A stretch of DNA of 44,415 nucleotides, from the NCBI GenBank assembly GCA_944320855.1, contig CALUJF010000023.1, positions 1 through 44,415 on the forward strand, read 5' to 3'. Below the pieces are notes generated by a model that was given only the letters and a program-made list of their open reading frames with translations, was not told the DNA's origin and made no database searches. Below are positions 1-9,012 of this stretch, in pieces. The translations under genes were made by a program, and so were the position numbers. Numbering within the stretch: position 1 is the stretch's first letter; the number at the start of each line of letters is the position of its first letter. This DNA comes from an uncultured Phocaeicola sp. (GTDB lineage Bacteria; Bacteroidota; Bacteroidia; Bacteroidales; Bacteroidaceae).

Positions 1-299
1 TAGGGATAAGTATAATAGAGTCAACTTGAATCAGTGGTAATGACATGATAACAGTCAACCAAAATCAGGAAAAGACAATTTGAACGATGTTAGAACACTG
101 TTCAAATACTATTAAAATATAATTCGAAGAACCAGTATTTATTGTTCATTTGGCGTTCATTAGCCGTTTAGTGGGTGTTTGGCAAGTTTTTTTGCATCCC
201 CCTGATGTCAGAATGCGAAAAAAAACATTCCCTGTAAAGTTCTGTGATTTAATGAAAAAGACTATATTTGCATGTTTGAAATTAATATTCCCGTAGAAT
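1..299. other. gene-free left edge
   Basis: No credible gene is seen here. An 8-bp inverted repeat, ATTTGAAC at 78-85 and GTTCAAAT at 100-107, encloses a perfect GAACA-C-TGTTC palindrome at 93-103. From 144 onward there are GTTCA-type units at 11-bp steps (144, 155, 166). A promoter-like TATATTTG lies at 263-270, before the nuclease gene. The open frame on the minus strand across 146-388 overlaps that promoter and the start of the next gene, and is not considered real. Confidence 0.6.
263..271 (+). promoter_or_regulatory. Bacteroidota -7 element for the Rpn-type nuclease gene
   Basis: TATATTTGC matches TAnnTTTGC and lies 29 bases before the start codon. No clear TTTG -33 box is seen at the usual distance, so the call rests on the -7 element alone. 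Confidence 0.5.
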
Positions 300-1373
300 A
301 TGAGAGACAAGGTTTTTGGAGCCGGACACTTTGTGAATCCGTTCACCGATTTAGGATTTAAGATTATCTTCGGACAGCCGGCAAGCAAGGATTTGCTAAT
401 AACGCTGTTGAACGAACTTTTGGTAGGAGAGCATCGTATAGAAGATTTGACTTTGCTTGATAAGGAAGACCATGGCGACAGCGTTTCTGATGCCGGTATA
501 ATTTACGATTTATTCTGCCTGACATCGAAAGGTGAATACATTATTGTGGAGATGCAGAACCGTTCGCATAATAATTTTATCGACCGTACCCTATACTATA
601 TGTGCAGGGCGATAGGCAGACAGGTTAATAATACTTTAGAGAAGAGAAAAAAAGAAATAGAGCTTAGCCTTGGATCTAAGGCTGATGAACTTCGACAGAG
701 TGGTGGTGATGCGTTCACGCTCGGCGAACCGACCCTTGACAAGTATGGCTCTAAATATAAACTTTCTACTGTTTATGGTATTTTCCTAATGAACTTTAAG
801 GAACCTATTCTGAAGGAAAGGTTTAGGACGGACACCGTGATAGCCAACAGGGAAACAGGCGAGGTGGTAAATCCGCATTTCAGACAGATTTATCTGCAAT
901 TCCCGTATTTTAATAAAGAACTCGAAGAGTGCGAAACTCTGTATGACAAACTTATCTATACGTTGAAGAACATGCGCTATTGGAGCAGAATGCCTGATGC
1001 CTTGAAAGAGCAGGTTTTCTTTCGTCTGGGTTCGCTCGCGGCAGTGGCAAACCTCTCAGAAGAAGATCGTCTGGCGTATGATAAAGCCATGGACAGGTAT
1101 TGGGTAAACCGTATCGCGGAAGAGGATGCACGAAATGAGAGCTGGGAAAAGGGTCTTGAAGAGGGACGGGCTAAAGGACTTGAAGAGGGACGAGCTAAAG
1201 GAATAGAACAGGGTCGTGCAGAAGGCCGTGCGGAAGGTCGTGCGGAAGGTATTGAAGAAGGCGTAGTGAAAACTCAAAAGTCTATAGCGCGTAATATGAA
1301 AAACTTAGGTATACCTGTAGAGCAGATAATACAGATTACAGGACTTACTGAAAATGATATTATGGAGCTGTAA
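300..1373 (+). CDS. Rpn family recombination-promoting nuclease / PD-(D/E)XK nuclease family transposase
   Basis: This 357-residue protein starts with the FVNPFTDLGFK segment typical of the family. It has a PD-(D/E)XK-type nuclease core in which D70 and the E84-x-Q86 pair (IIVEMQNR) are the likely metal ligands. Family members are related to RpnA-E of E. coli, DNA endonucleases that promote RecA-independent recombination, and are often annotated as transposases although they carry no terminal repeats. The C-terminus (about 285-325) is a run of EGRAKG/EGRAEG units that would form a charged helix, followed by a short helical tail. The gene stands alone, and its role in this genome is unknown. 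Family assignment is secure. Whether it is mobile is not. Confidence 0.85.
   Translation: MRDKVFGAGHFVNPFTDLGFKIIFGQPASKDLLITLLNELLVGEHRIEDLTLLDKEDHGDSVSDAGIIYDLFCLTSKGEYIIVEMQNRSHNNFIDRTLYYMCRAIGRQVNNTLEKRKKEIELSLGSKADELRQSGGDAFTLGEPTLDKYGSKYKLSTVYGIFLMNFKEPILKERFRTDTVIANRETGEVVNPHFRQIYLQFPYFNKELEECETLYDKLIYTLKNMRYWSRMPDALKEQVFFRLGSLAAVANLSEEDRLAYDKAMDRYWVNRIAEEDARNESWEKGLEEGRAKGLEEGRAKGIEQGRAEGRAEGRAEGIEEGVVKTQKSIARNMKNLGIPVEQIIQITGLTENDIMEL
1150..1263 (+). repeat. in-frame 18-24 bp coding repeats
   Basis: Tandem near-copies encode (G-L/I-E-E/Q-G-R-A-K/E) units within the Rpn-type nuclease gene. Successive copies differ mostly at third codon positions. The unit lengths are multiples of 3, so slippage would change copy number without breaking the frame. 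Confidence 0.75.
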
Positions 1374-1564
1374 TTTTGAAGGCTCGAGTTTATGCTATAT
1401 AATTTAATGTGTAGTTGATGTTATAGTATGCTTTGCATAAAACTGCAATATCTACATAGCATTATGTGTACATATGTTTGAAATAATGGCTTTATTTCGG
1501 CTATATTGTAATATTTGTGTATATTTTTTTCTTTTAAAATAGAATGAAGGTTGATATTAATTGT

Positions 1565-1573
1565 TATTTTTGC
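1565..1573 (+). promoter_or_regulatory. -7 element for fba
   Basis: TATTTTTGC fits TAnnTTTGC, 40 bases before the aldolase start. The rest of the 240-base gap behind the nuclease gene (1374-1613) is AT-rich and shows no other feature. Confidence 0.6.
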
Positions 1574-1613
1574 AAAGGAATTTAATCACTAACATTATAA
1601 ATAGTAAAAAACA

Positions 1614-2618
1614 ATGGTTAATTACAAAGATTTAGGCTTGGTAAACACAAGAGATATGTTTGCCAGAGCAATCAAAGGTGGATATGCAATCCCAGCTTTC
1701 AACTTCAATAATATGGAACAGATGCAGGCTATCATCAAGGCTGCAGTTGAAACAAAATCACCTGTTATCCTTCAGGTTTCTAAAGGTGCTCGTCAGTATG
1801 CTAACGCTACTTTGTTGCGTTACATGGCTCAGGGTGCAGTGGAATATGCTAAGGAATTAGGCTGTGCGCATCCTGAAATCGTTCTTCACCTTGACCACGG
1901 AGATACATTCGAAACTTGCAAGAGCTGTATCGACTCTGGTTTCTCTTCAGTAATGATTGACGGTTCTCACCTTCCATACGAAGAAAACGTTGCTTTGACT
2001 AAGAAAGTTGTTGACTACGCTCACCAGTTCGATGTAACTGTAGAAGGTGAACTTGGTGTATTGGCAGGTGTTGAAGACGAAGTTTCTTCTGACCACCACA
2101 CTTACACTAACCCTGAAGAAGTAATTGACTTCGCTACTCGTACAGGTTGCGATTCATTGGCTATCTCAATCGGTACTTCTCACGGTGCATACAAATTCAA
2201 ACCGGAACAGTGCCACGTTGACCCTGCAACAGGCCGTTTGGTTCCTCCTCCATTGGCATTCGACGTATTGGATGCTGTTATGGAAAAACTTCCTGGATTC
2301 CCTATCGTTCTTCACGGCTCTTCTTCAGTTCCACAGGAAGAAGTTGATACTATCAACCAGTATGGTGGTAAATTGGAGGCTGCTATCGGTATTCCTGAAG
2401 ATCAGTTGCGTAAGGCTGCTAAGTCTGCAGTTTGCAAGATTAACATCGACTCTGACTCTCGTCTTGCCATGACTGCTGCAGTACGTAAGGTATTCGCTGA
2501 AAAACCAGCTGAATTCGACCCTCGTAAGTATCTTGGCCCTGCTCGTGACAACATGGAAAAACTTTACAAGCACAAAATCATCAACGTATTGGGTTCAGAC
2601 AACAAATTGGCTGAATAA
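1614..2618 (+). CDS. fba: class II fructose-bisphosphate aldolase
   Basis: Zinc-dependent aldolase that interconverts fructose 1,6-bisphosphate with glyceraldehyde 3-phosphate and dihydroxyacetone phosphate in cytoplasmic glycolysis and gluconeogenesis. The 334-residue protein has the HLDHGD motif (H92-H95), where D94 is the expected catalytic acid and H95 a zinc ligand. It also has EGELG near 145, the SIGTSHG segment with a second histidine ligand, and VLHGSSSVP with the third. It belongs to the longer class II type with a conserved PPPLAFDVLD stretch. Codon use is strongly biased, as expected for a highly expressed gene. It has its own promoter and a downstream terminator, so it is probably monocistronic. 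Confidence 0.96.
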   Translation: MVNYKDLGLVNTRDMFARAIKGGYAIPAFNFNNMEQMQAIIKAAVETKSPVILQVSKGARQYANATLLRYMAQGAVEYAKELGCAHPEIVLHLDHGDTFETCKSCIDSGFSSVMIDGSHLPYEENVALTKKVVDYAHQFDVTVEGELGVLAGVEDEVSSDHHTYTNPEEVIDFATRTGCDSLAISIGTSHGAYKFKPEQCHVDPATGRLVPPPLAFDVLDAVMEKLPGFPIVLHGSSSVPQEEVDTINQYGGKLEAAIGIPEDQLRKAAKSAVCKINIDSDSRLAMTAAVRKVFAEKPAEFDPRKYLGPARDNMEKLYKHKIINVLGSDNKLAE

Positions 2619-2682
2619 TTACGTTTAATATACGAATTTACACCTCTGTAGAGGTCTGAATAAAGTTAATTTTCATATGAGG

Positions 2683-2720
2683 AGGAGATTGTCCGTGATG
2701 GATGATCTCCTTTATTTATT
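2683..2720 (+). terminator. terminator after fba
   Basis: AGGAGAT (2683-2689) pairs with ATCTCCT (2705-2711) across a 15-base loop and is followed by a T-rich run. A smaller hairpin, ACCTC-TGTA-GAGGT, lies just before it at about 2642-2655. Confidence 0.7.
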
Positions 2721-2730
2721 ATATGCGGTG

Positions 2731-2762
2731 TTGTGTGTTATCTGTTTTTTCCGTACTTTTGC
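2731..2762 (+). promoter_or_regulatory. promoter of the POT transporter gene
   Basis: TTG at 2731-2733, a 20-base spacer, then TACTTTTGC at 2754-2762 match the Bacteroidota sigma-ABfr pattern. Confidence 0.65.
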
Positions 2763-2802
2763 ATAAAAATTTAATCATTAATCATTTAAATCTTCATTAT
2801 TT

Positions 2803-4359
2803 ATGTTTAACAAACATCCTAAAGGGCTGATACCTGCCGCACTTTCAAACATGGGCGAACGCTTTGGATATTACATCATGAATGCTGTGCTGGTGTTGTT
2901 CCTTTGTTCAAAATTCGGTATAAGCGAGGAGAAAAGTACACTTATCTATTCATTCTTTTATGCAGGTATATATCTGTTGAGTCTTGTCGGTGGTCTGATA
3001 GCCGACAGAAAGCAGAATTATAAAGGTACAATCATGGCCGGTCTTGTGGTTATGGCCATCGGTTATATTGCATTGTCTGTTCCTATTACTGCCAATGCCG
3101 GCAACACTTCATGGTTGCTTACACTTACCTGTATCGCATTGTTCTTTATCGCTTTCGGTAACGGTCTTTTCAAAGGAAATCTTCAGGCTATTGTAGGTCA
3201 GATGTACGACGACCTCGAAGCTGAAGCTGCTACAAAAGGTGAAAAGGAATTGATAGAAGCCAAGAGCAAGAGGGATTCTGGATTCCAGATATTCTATGTG
3301 TTTATCAATATCGGTGGACTTATTGCTCCTTTCGTGGCTCCTTTGTTGAGAAGCTGGTGGCTCAGTGCGCACAATATGGTTTACAATGCAAGTCTCCCGG
3401 CTTTGTGTCACGAATATATTTCGAAAGGTGCTGAAGGAATGTCGGTTGAAGCAATGGGTAACCTCAATAAACTGATGACAGATTGTGTGGGCGAAACAGC
3501 TGATATGGCTGCATCATGTGCACAGTATCTGCAGATATTCAACGAAGGTATACACTATTCATTTGTGGCTTCTGTAGCTGCAATGCTTATTTCTCTGGTT
3601 ATCTTCTTTGCCACTAAGCGTCAGTTCCCGAATCCGGGAAAGAAAGAAGCTGCAACTGCGGTTACATATACTGCTGAAGAAAAAGCTACTATGGCTAAGG
3701 AAATCAAACAGCGTCTTTATGCATTGTTCGCAGTGCTTGGTGTTGTTATCTTCTTCTGGTTCTCGTTCCATCAGAACGGTACTTCACTGTCGCTTTTTGC
3801 AAGAGATTTCGTTGATACATCGACTATTGCTCCTGAAATCTGGCAGGCTGTAAATCCTTTCTTCGTGATTACACTTACACCGATTATCATGATGATTTTC
3901 GGTTCACTTTCAAGAAGAGGAAAAGAAATCTCTACACCGCGTAAGATTGCCATCGGTATGCTTATTGCAGGTCTGGCTTATCTCTTCCTTGCTGCGTATT
4001 CGCTCGTTATGGGCTATCCTTCTGCAGCGGAATACAGAGATCTTCCTATCGACCAGCAGGTGAAAGCAGGAGCATGGGTGTTGATAGTTCTTTATTTCCT
4101 TCTGACTGTAGCTGAACTTTTCATCTCTCCGCTTGGATTGTCGTTCGTATCGAAAGTGGCTCCAAAACATCTTTTGGGACTTTGCCAGGGCTTGTGGCTT
4201 GGTGCTACAGCCGTTGGTAACCTTCTGTTGTGGATTGGCCCTCTTATGTACAATGCCATTCCTATCGGATATTGCTGGGCTATCTTTATGATAGTATGTA
4301 TCATCTCAATGGGAGTGATGCTGTTCATGGTGAAATGGCTTGAAAAAGTTGCCAAATAA
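2803..4359 (+). CDS. POT/PTR family peptide MFS transporter
   Basis: Inner-membrane proton-coupled oligopeptide transporter of the POT (PepT-like) branch of the major facilitator superfamily, 518 residues with about 12-14 hydrophobic segments. The PTR signature NMGERFGYY lies at 16-24 and the TM4-type lysine motif LFKGN is near residue 126. In most POT proteins the first motif is ExxER. Here the first glutamate is replaced by N16, while E19 and R20 remain. A central stretch of about 60 residues between TM6 and TM7 is longer than in short POT members. Family is clear. Substrate (di/tripeptides or another solute) cannot be told from sequence. It sits between its own promoter and a strong terminator. 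Confidence 0.9.
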   Translation: MFNKHPKGLIPAALSNMGERFGYYIMNAVLVLFLCSKFGISEEKSTLIYSFFYAGIYLLSLVGGLIADRKQNYKGTIMAGLVVMAIGYIALSVPITANAGNTSWLLTLTCIALFFIAFGNGLFKGNLQAIVGQMYDDLEAEAATKGEKELIEAKSKRDSGFQIFYVFINIGGLIAPFVAPLLRSWWLSAHNMVYNASLPALCHEYISKGAEGMSVEAMGNLNKLMTDCVGETADMAASCAQYLQIFNEGIHYSFVASVAAMLISLVIFFATKRQFPNPGKKEAATAVTYTAEEKATMAKEIKQRLYALFAVLGVVIFFWFSFHQNGTSLSLFARDFVDTSTIAPEIWQAVNPFFVITLTPIIMMIFGSLSRRGKEISTPRKIAIGMLIAGLAYLFLAAYSLVMGYPSAAEYRDLPIDQQVKAGAWVLIVLYFLLTVAELFISPLGLSFVSKVAPKHLLGLCQGLWLGATAVGNLLLWIGPLMYNAIPIGYCWAIFMIVCIISMGVMLFMVKWLEKVAK

Positions 4360-4384
4360 CAGAATTATAATAAAATAGACTAAT

Positions 4385-4422
4385 AAGAGGATATATCTTT
4401 TCGTGGTATATCCTCTTTTTTT
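4385..4422 (+). terminator. terminator after the POT transporter gene
   Basis: AAGAGGATATA (4385-4395) and TATATCCTCTT (4407-4417) form a perfect 11-bp stem with an 11-base loop and a T tract. The next gene's -7 element begins right after it. Confidence 0.85.
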
Positions 4423-4424
4423 CT

Positions 4425-4433
4425 TAAATTTGC
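4425..4433 (+). promoter_or_regulatory. -7 element for parC
   Basis: TAAATTTGC sits directly behind the terminator T tract, 35 bases before the ATG at 4468. An independent start of the parC run is therefore likely. Confidence 0.6.
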
Positions 4434-4467
4434 AAAGACTGTTTTATTCTTGATTAATATACTAAAA

Positions 4468-7104
4468 ATGAGCGAAGATACATTTGATAAAGAGAACGAT
4501 TTACAGGGAGGTGAAGGCCATTCTGATTATAAACCGGCAGATACCTCAAATGATGCGGTCAGACATCAGCTGAGCGGTATGTATCAGAACTGGTTCCTTG
4601 ACTATGCATCGTATGTAATACTTGAAAGAGCCGTACCGCATATCAATGACGGACTGAAGCCTGTGCAAAGACGAATACTGCACTCCATGAAGCGTCTGGA
4701 CGACGGAAGGTACAACAAGGTGGCAAACATCGTAGGTCATACCATGCAGTTCCATCCTCACGGCGATGCCTCAATAGGTGATGCCTTGGTTCAGTTGGGA
4801 CAGAAGGAACTTCTCATAGACTGTCAGGGAAACTGGGGTAATATCCTTACAGGCGACAGTGCAGCTGCTCCGCGTTATATCGAGGCCCGTTTATCAAAAT
4901 TTGCTTTGGATGTGGTTTTCAATCCGAAAACTACTCAGTGGCAGTCATCCTACGACGGACGAAACAGAGAACCTATAACTCTACCGGTCAAGTTCCCTTT
5001 GCTGTTGGCTCAGGGGGTAGAAGGTATTGCCGTAGGTCTGTCGTCCAAGATTCTTCCACATAACTTTAACGAACTTTGCGATGCTGCCATAGCATATCTC
5101 AAAGGCGAACCGTTCCAGCTTTATCCGGATTTCCAGACAGGTGGCTCGATAGATGTATCGAGATATAATGACGGTGAGCGCGGTGGAGTGGTGCGCGTGA
5201 GGGCCAAGATATCCAAACTCGACAATAAGACGCTTTGTATCAGTGAAATCCCATACGGAAAGACTACATCTTCGCTTATAGACTCTATCCTTAAGGCTGT
5301 TGAGAAAGGTAAAATCAAGGTCAAGAAGGTGGAAGACAATACAGCCGGTAAGGTTGAAATTCTTGTGCATCTTGCTCCGGGTGTTTCGTCGGACAAGACA
5401 CTCGATGCGCTGTATGCATTTACAGACTGTGAGGTTAATATCTCGCCAAACTGCTGTGTGATAGACAATAAGAAACCTCATTTCCTGTCTGTCAGCGATG
5501 TGCTTAAGAAATCTACAGACAATACATTGGACCTGCTCCGTCAGGAACTGAACATCGAGCGTGAGGAGAAGCTTGAAGCTCTGCATTTTGCTTCATTGGA
5601 GAAAATATTCATCGAAGAACGTATATACAAGGATGCCAAGTTTGAACAGGCGGAAAATATGGACGCTGCGTGCGAACATATTGACGACCGTCTGACTCCG
5701 TTCTATCCTCAGATGGTGCGCGAAGTAACCAAGGAGGATATTCTGAAACTGATGGAGATTAAGATGGCACGTATCCTGAAGTTCAACAAGGATAAGGCTG
5801 ACGAGCTGATAGCACGTCTGAAAGGCGAGATAGAGGAAATAGACAATCATTTGGCTCATATCACAGATTATACCATCAACTGGTACGAGGGCTTGAAAGC
5901 CAAGTATGGCAAGAACTTCGAGCGTAAGACGGAAATCAGGAACTTCGACGTCATTGTTGCAACCAAGGTGGCAGAGGCAAACGAAAAGCTTTATATCAAC
6001 CGTGAGGAAGGTTTCATAGGAACAGGACTTAAGAAGGATGAGTTTGTATGCAACTGTTCGGATATAGACGATGTGATAATATTCTATAAGGACGGTAAGT
6101 ACAAGATTGTGAGAATCAGCGACAAACTGTTTGTGGGTAAGAACATCCTGTATGTGAATATCTTCAAGAAGAATGACAAGCGTACTATATATAATGTGAT
6201 ATATCGCGACGGCAAGGATGGAGCGTACTTTATTAAACGCTTCAACGTCACTTCGATGATACGCGACCGCGAGTATGATGTCACCCAGGGTAATCCGGGT
6301 TCCAAGATAATGTACTTCACTGCCAATCCTAACGGTGAGGCCGAAGTGGTGAAGGTTGCTCTCAGACCGAACCCGAGAATAAAGAAGCTGATTCTGGAAC
6401 GCGACTTCAGCGAGATTTCCATCAAGGGCCGTCAGTCGATGGGTAATCTGCTTACCCGTCTTGAGGTACACAAAATCAGCCTGAAACATCGCGGCGGTTC
6501 TACTTTGGGAGGTCGAAAAGTATGGTTTGACTATGACGTGCTCAGGCTGAACTATGACGGACGCGGAGAATATCTCGGGGAATTCCAGAGTGAGGACAGC
6601 ATATTGGTGGTACACAAGAACGGTGAATTCTATACATCAGACTTTGACTTGAACAACCATTACGATTCTGATATAATGATTCTCGAGAAGTACGACCCGG
6701 AAAAGGTATGGACTGCAGTACTCTATGATGCCGACCAGCAGAACTATCCGTATCTGAAGAGATTCTGTTTCGAGCAGAGTACCAAGCGTCAGAACTTCCT
6801 TGGCGAGAACAAACAGAATGAACTGTTGCTTCTTACTTCGGAAACATATCCAAGGATAAACGTAGTGTTCGGCGGACATGACAGCTTCAGAGAACCGATG
6901 ATAGTAGATGCCGGCGAGTTCGTTGGTGTCAAGAGCTTTAAGGCCAAAGGAAAACGACTTACTACATTTGCCATCGACAAGATAGAGGAACTGGAGCCGA
7001 TAGTCAGAGAGGAACCTGAGGTACAGACTGAGGAAGTGGACGAAGCGGTGAACGACTCGGAAGAAATGGTGAACGAAGACGACGGTCAGATGAAGTTATT
7101 TTAA
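4468..7104 (+). CDS. parC: DNA topoisomerase IV subunit A (gyrase/topo IV A family)
   Basis: Breaking-rejoining subunit of a type IIA topoisomerase that decatenates daughter chromosomes together with the ATPase subunit ParE, which is not in this window. The winged-helix core has GLKPVQRRILHSM, the HPHGDASIGDAL region that corresponds to the quinolone-resistance region, and AAAPRYIEARLS, whose tyrosine is the DNA-linking residue. A coiled-coil and a divergent beta-pinwheel C-terminal domain follow. The sequence is of the Bacteroidota ParC-like type rather than GyrA. The ATG at 4468 is preferred over an upstream in-frame TTG at 4450. The acidic tail ends in QMKLF (see findings). DUF3316 and S41 genes follow closely, suggesting cotranscription. 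Confidence 0.88.
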   Translation: MSEDTFDKENDLQGGEGHSDYKPADTSNDAVRHQLSGMYQNWFLDYASYVILERAVPHINDGLKPVQRRILHSMKRLDDGRYNKVANIVGHTMQFHPHGDASIGDALVQLGQKELLIDCQGNWGNILTGDSAAAPRYIEARLSKFALDVVFNPKTTQWQSSYDGRNREPITLPVKFPLLLAQGVEGIAVGLSSKILPHNFNELCDAAIAYLKGEPFQLYPDFQTGGSIDVSRYNDGERGGVVRVRAKISKLDNKTLCISEIPYGKTTSSLIDSILKAVEKGKIKVKKVEDNTAGKVEILVHLAPGVSSDKTLDALYAFTDCEVNISPNCCVIDNKKPHFLSVSDVLKKSTDNTLDLLRQELNIEREEKLEALHFASLEKIFIEERIYKDAKFEQAENMDAACEHIDDRLTPFYPQMVREVTKEDILKLMEIKMARILKFNKDKADELIARLKGEIEEIDNHLAHITDYTINWYEGLKAKYGKNFERKTEIRNFDVIVATKVAEANEKLYINREEGFIGTGLKKDEFVCNCSDIDDVIIFYKDGKYKIVRISDKLFVGKNILYVNIFKKNDKRTIYNVIYRDGKDGAYFIKRFNVTSMIRDREYDVTQGNPGSKIMYFTANPNGEAEVVKVALRPNPRIKKLILERDFSEISIKGRQSMGNLLTRLEVHKISLKHRGGSTLGGRKVWFDYDVLRLNYDGRGEYLGEFQSEDSILVVHKNGEFYTSDFDLNNHYDSDIMILEKYDPEKVWTAVLYDADQQNYPYLKRFCFEQSTKRQNFLGENKQNELLLLTSETYPRINVVFGGHDSFREPMIVDAGEFVGVKSFKAKGKRLTTFAIDKIEELEPIVREEPEVQTEEVDEAVNDSEEMVNEDDGQMKLF

Positions 7105-7110
7105 GATATT

Positions 7111-7959
7111 ATGGGTAGATTATATATATCAGTCTTGCTAATACTGTTGGTATCTTGTGTCGGAATATCGGCGCAGGATACTTTGTCGCATGAGAAGTAT
7201 CTTGTACGTTCCGCTATGGTCGGTATAGGAAAGACCAATGTGTACGATACATATCTTTCTCCTTTGGAGTATAAAGGTCCGGAACTCAGGTTTATGCATG
7301 AGAGCATACGTATGACAAGGTTGATGGGAGGACGTGTGTCTGCACAGCGTATTGTGCAGGTTAATTGTTCATCTACAGATAATATCTCCAAGTCCTCAAC
7401 CTCTTATTCAGGAATGTTCAACTGGACTTATGCCCTGCATTATCAGTATAATGTGAACGGGAATCTGAAGATTCTGTTTGGACCGATGATTGACCTCAAT
7501 GGCGGATTTATTTACAATACACGCAATTCCAACAATCCGGCTCAGGCAAAGGTTTACGGCAATATTGATGCGTCGGCTATGGCTATATATAAGTTCAGGA
7601 TAGTAAGATGTCCCATGGTCGTGAGATATCAGGCTAATCTGCCTTTTATGGGGGTGATGTTCTCCCCTGAATACGGACAGTCATATTATGAGATATTCTC
7701 TTTGGGACACGGTGGCAGAAATGTGCTGTTTACGTCTTTTCATAACGCGCCTTCGCTGCGCCAGATGCTGACACTTGACTTCCCTGTTGGCAAGACCATA
7801 ATGCGTGCCGGTTATCTGTGTGACATCCAGCAGGCCAAGGTCAATAATCTGAAGAGTCATTTCTACTCGCATAATTTCATGATAGGCTTTGTCAGAAACT
7901 TTCACATGATAAGAGGAAAGAACAGGATAAGTCTTCCGTCTAAAGTTACTCCATTTTGA
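7111..7959 (+). CDS. DUF3316-type outer-membrane-like protein
   Basis: A 282-residue protein with a cleavable signal peptide (about 1-21, ending VGISAQ). Its body alternates short beta-rich segments with aromatic residues, as in small outer-membrane barrels. The pattern fits the DUF3316 family of Bacteroidota, whose function is not known. It starts 6 bases after parC and its stop region meets the S41 gene, so the three are probably one transcript. No enzyme motif is visible. Porin-like or envelope role is inference only. Confidence 0.7.
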   Translation: MGRLYISVLLILLVSCVGISAQDTLSHEKYLVRSAMVGIGKTNVYDTYLSPLEYKGPELRFMHESIRMTRLMGGRVSAQRIVQVNCSSTDNISKSSTSYSGMFNWTYALHYQYNVNGNLKILFGPMIDLNGGFIYNTRNSNNPAQAKVYGNIDASAMAIYKFRIVRCPMVVRYQANLPFMGVMFSPEYGQSYYEIFSLGHGGRNVLFTSFHNAPSLRQMLTLDFPVGKTIMRAGYLCDIQQAKVNNLKSHFYSHNFMIGFVRNFHMIRGKNRISLPSKVTPF

Positions 7960-7976
7960 TTAAAAAAGTTATCGGT

Positions 7977-9008
7977 ATGAAACTAAGGAACAATTCTTTA
8001 TTTGCAATATTGTTTTGTGTCATAATGTCTGCGGTTTCGGCATCGTGCATCAGAGAGGATGTGTCTGGAAATACCCCTCAGGCGAATTTTGAATCTTTGT
8101 GGAGAATAATAGACGAGCAATATTGTTTTCTTGATTATAAGAAAGAAGTGTACGGACTGGATTGGGATGAAGTGTATTCCAGATATTCCAAACGTATAAC
8201 TCCGACTATGTCGAGCTATAACCTTTTCGAGGTGCTGTCCGAAATGGTGAACGAACTGCGCGACGGGCATGTTAATCTGAGTAGCGGATATGGCAGTTCG
8301 CAGTATAGGGAATGGTTTGATGCATATCCGCGTAATTTCAGCGACAGTATTCAGAGCAACTACTTAGGCAAGGATTATGTCATAACTTCCGGATTGACGT
8401 ATCAGATATTGGAGAATAATATAGGCTATGTGTATTGTTCGAGCTTCTCGGATGGTATAGGGGATGGAAATCTCGATTATATGCTTAAAGAAATGGAGCT
8501 TTGCGACGGACTGATAATAGATGTCAGAAACAACGGAGGTGGAAATCTGACTACTGCACAGAAACTCGCAGCAAGGTTTACCAACGAGAAGGTACTCGTG
8601 GGATATATGTCGCACAAAATGGGACCCGGACATAATGAGTTCTCAACCCCAGAACCGGTCTATATCGAGCCGTCAAATGGCGTACGCTGGCAGAAGAAAG
8701 CTGTGGTATTGTCAAACAGACGCTCGTACAGTTCTACCAACGATTTTGTGAACTGTATGAAAAGTATGCCACTGGTTACAATAATGGGCGACAAGACCGG
8801 CGGAGGTTCCGGTCTGCCTTTCTCGTCAGAAATTCCTAACGGATGGCTGATAAGGTTTTCTGCTGCACCTATGTATGATGCTGAAATGAATCAGATAGAG
8901 TTTGGCATTGAACCTGATGTCCGTGTAGACATGTCGGAAGCTGATATATTGCGTGGAAAAGATACAATAATAGAAGAAGCATGTGTTTTGCTGAAAAAAA
9001 ATCAGTGA
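7977..9008 (+). CDS. S41 family peptidase, putative lipoprotein
   Basis: A 343-residue secreted C-terminal-processing/tricorn-type serine peptidase. The signal peptide ends SVSASC-like at C24 and is followed by I-R-E-D, an acidic lipoprotein export signal seen in Bacteroidota. The lipobox is weak (S-A-S-C). An N-terminal helical domain is followed by the S41 core: DGLIIDVRNNGGG, then VVLSNRRSYSSTNDF with the likely nucleophile serine, then GDKTGGGSG. The lysine of the CtpA-type GKG motif is not present, so it resembles the IRBP/tricorn-like branch. ATG at 7977 is chosen because it gives a proper signal peptide. An upstream TTG at 7956 overlaps the preceding stop. Confidence 0.82.
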   Translation: MKLRNNSLFAILFCVIMSAVSASCIREDVSGNTPQANFESLWRIIDEQYCFLDYKKEVYGLDWDEVYSRYSKRITPTMSSYNLFEVLSEMVNELRDGHVNLSSGYGSSQYREWFDAYPRNFSDSIQSNYLGKDYVITSGLTYQILENNIGYVYCSSFSDGIGDGNLDYMLKEMELCDGLIIDVRNNGGGNLTTAQKLAARFTNEKVLVGYMSHKMGPGHNEFSTPEPVYIEPSNGVRWQKKAVVLSNRRSYSSTNDFVNCMKSMPLVTIMGDKTGGGSGLPFSSEIPNGWLIRFSAAPMYDAEMNQIEFGIEPDVRVDMSEADILRGKDTIIEEACVLLKKNQ

Positions 9009-9012
9009 AATG

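Noticed and set aside
146-388. Small minus-strand protein at the left edge
   Set aside because: It covers the promoter and first codons of the Rpn-type nuclease gene, and the sequence is not protein-like.
300-1373. Insertion sequence around the Rpn-type nuclease
   Set aside because: No terminal inverted repeats or target duplications are visible at either side, and relatives are not known to be bounded by ends.
5593-6615. 340-codon open frame antisense to parC
   Set aside because: It lies wholly within the well-supported topoisomerase gene and its translation has no recognisable motif. Long antisense frames arise from the codon bias of the sense strand.
4468-7104. DNA gyrase subunit A
   Set aside because: The general type IIA features fit both, but the HPHGDASIG form and the divergent C-terminal domain favour the Bacteroidota ParC-like type.
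7377-7959. Frameshift or pseudogene in the DUF3316 gene
   Set aside because: The frame is continuous with a proper signal peptide and stops at the S41 gene. The low similarity to known proteins is normal for the family.
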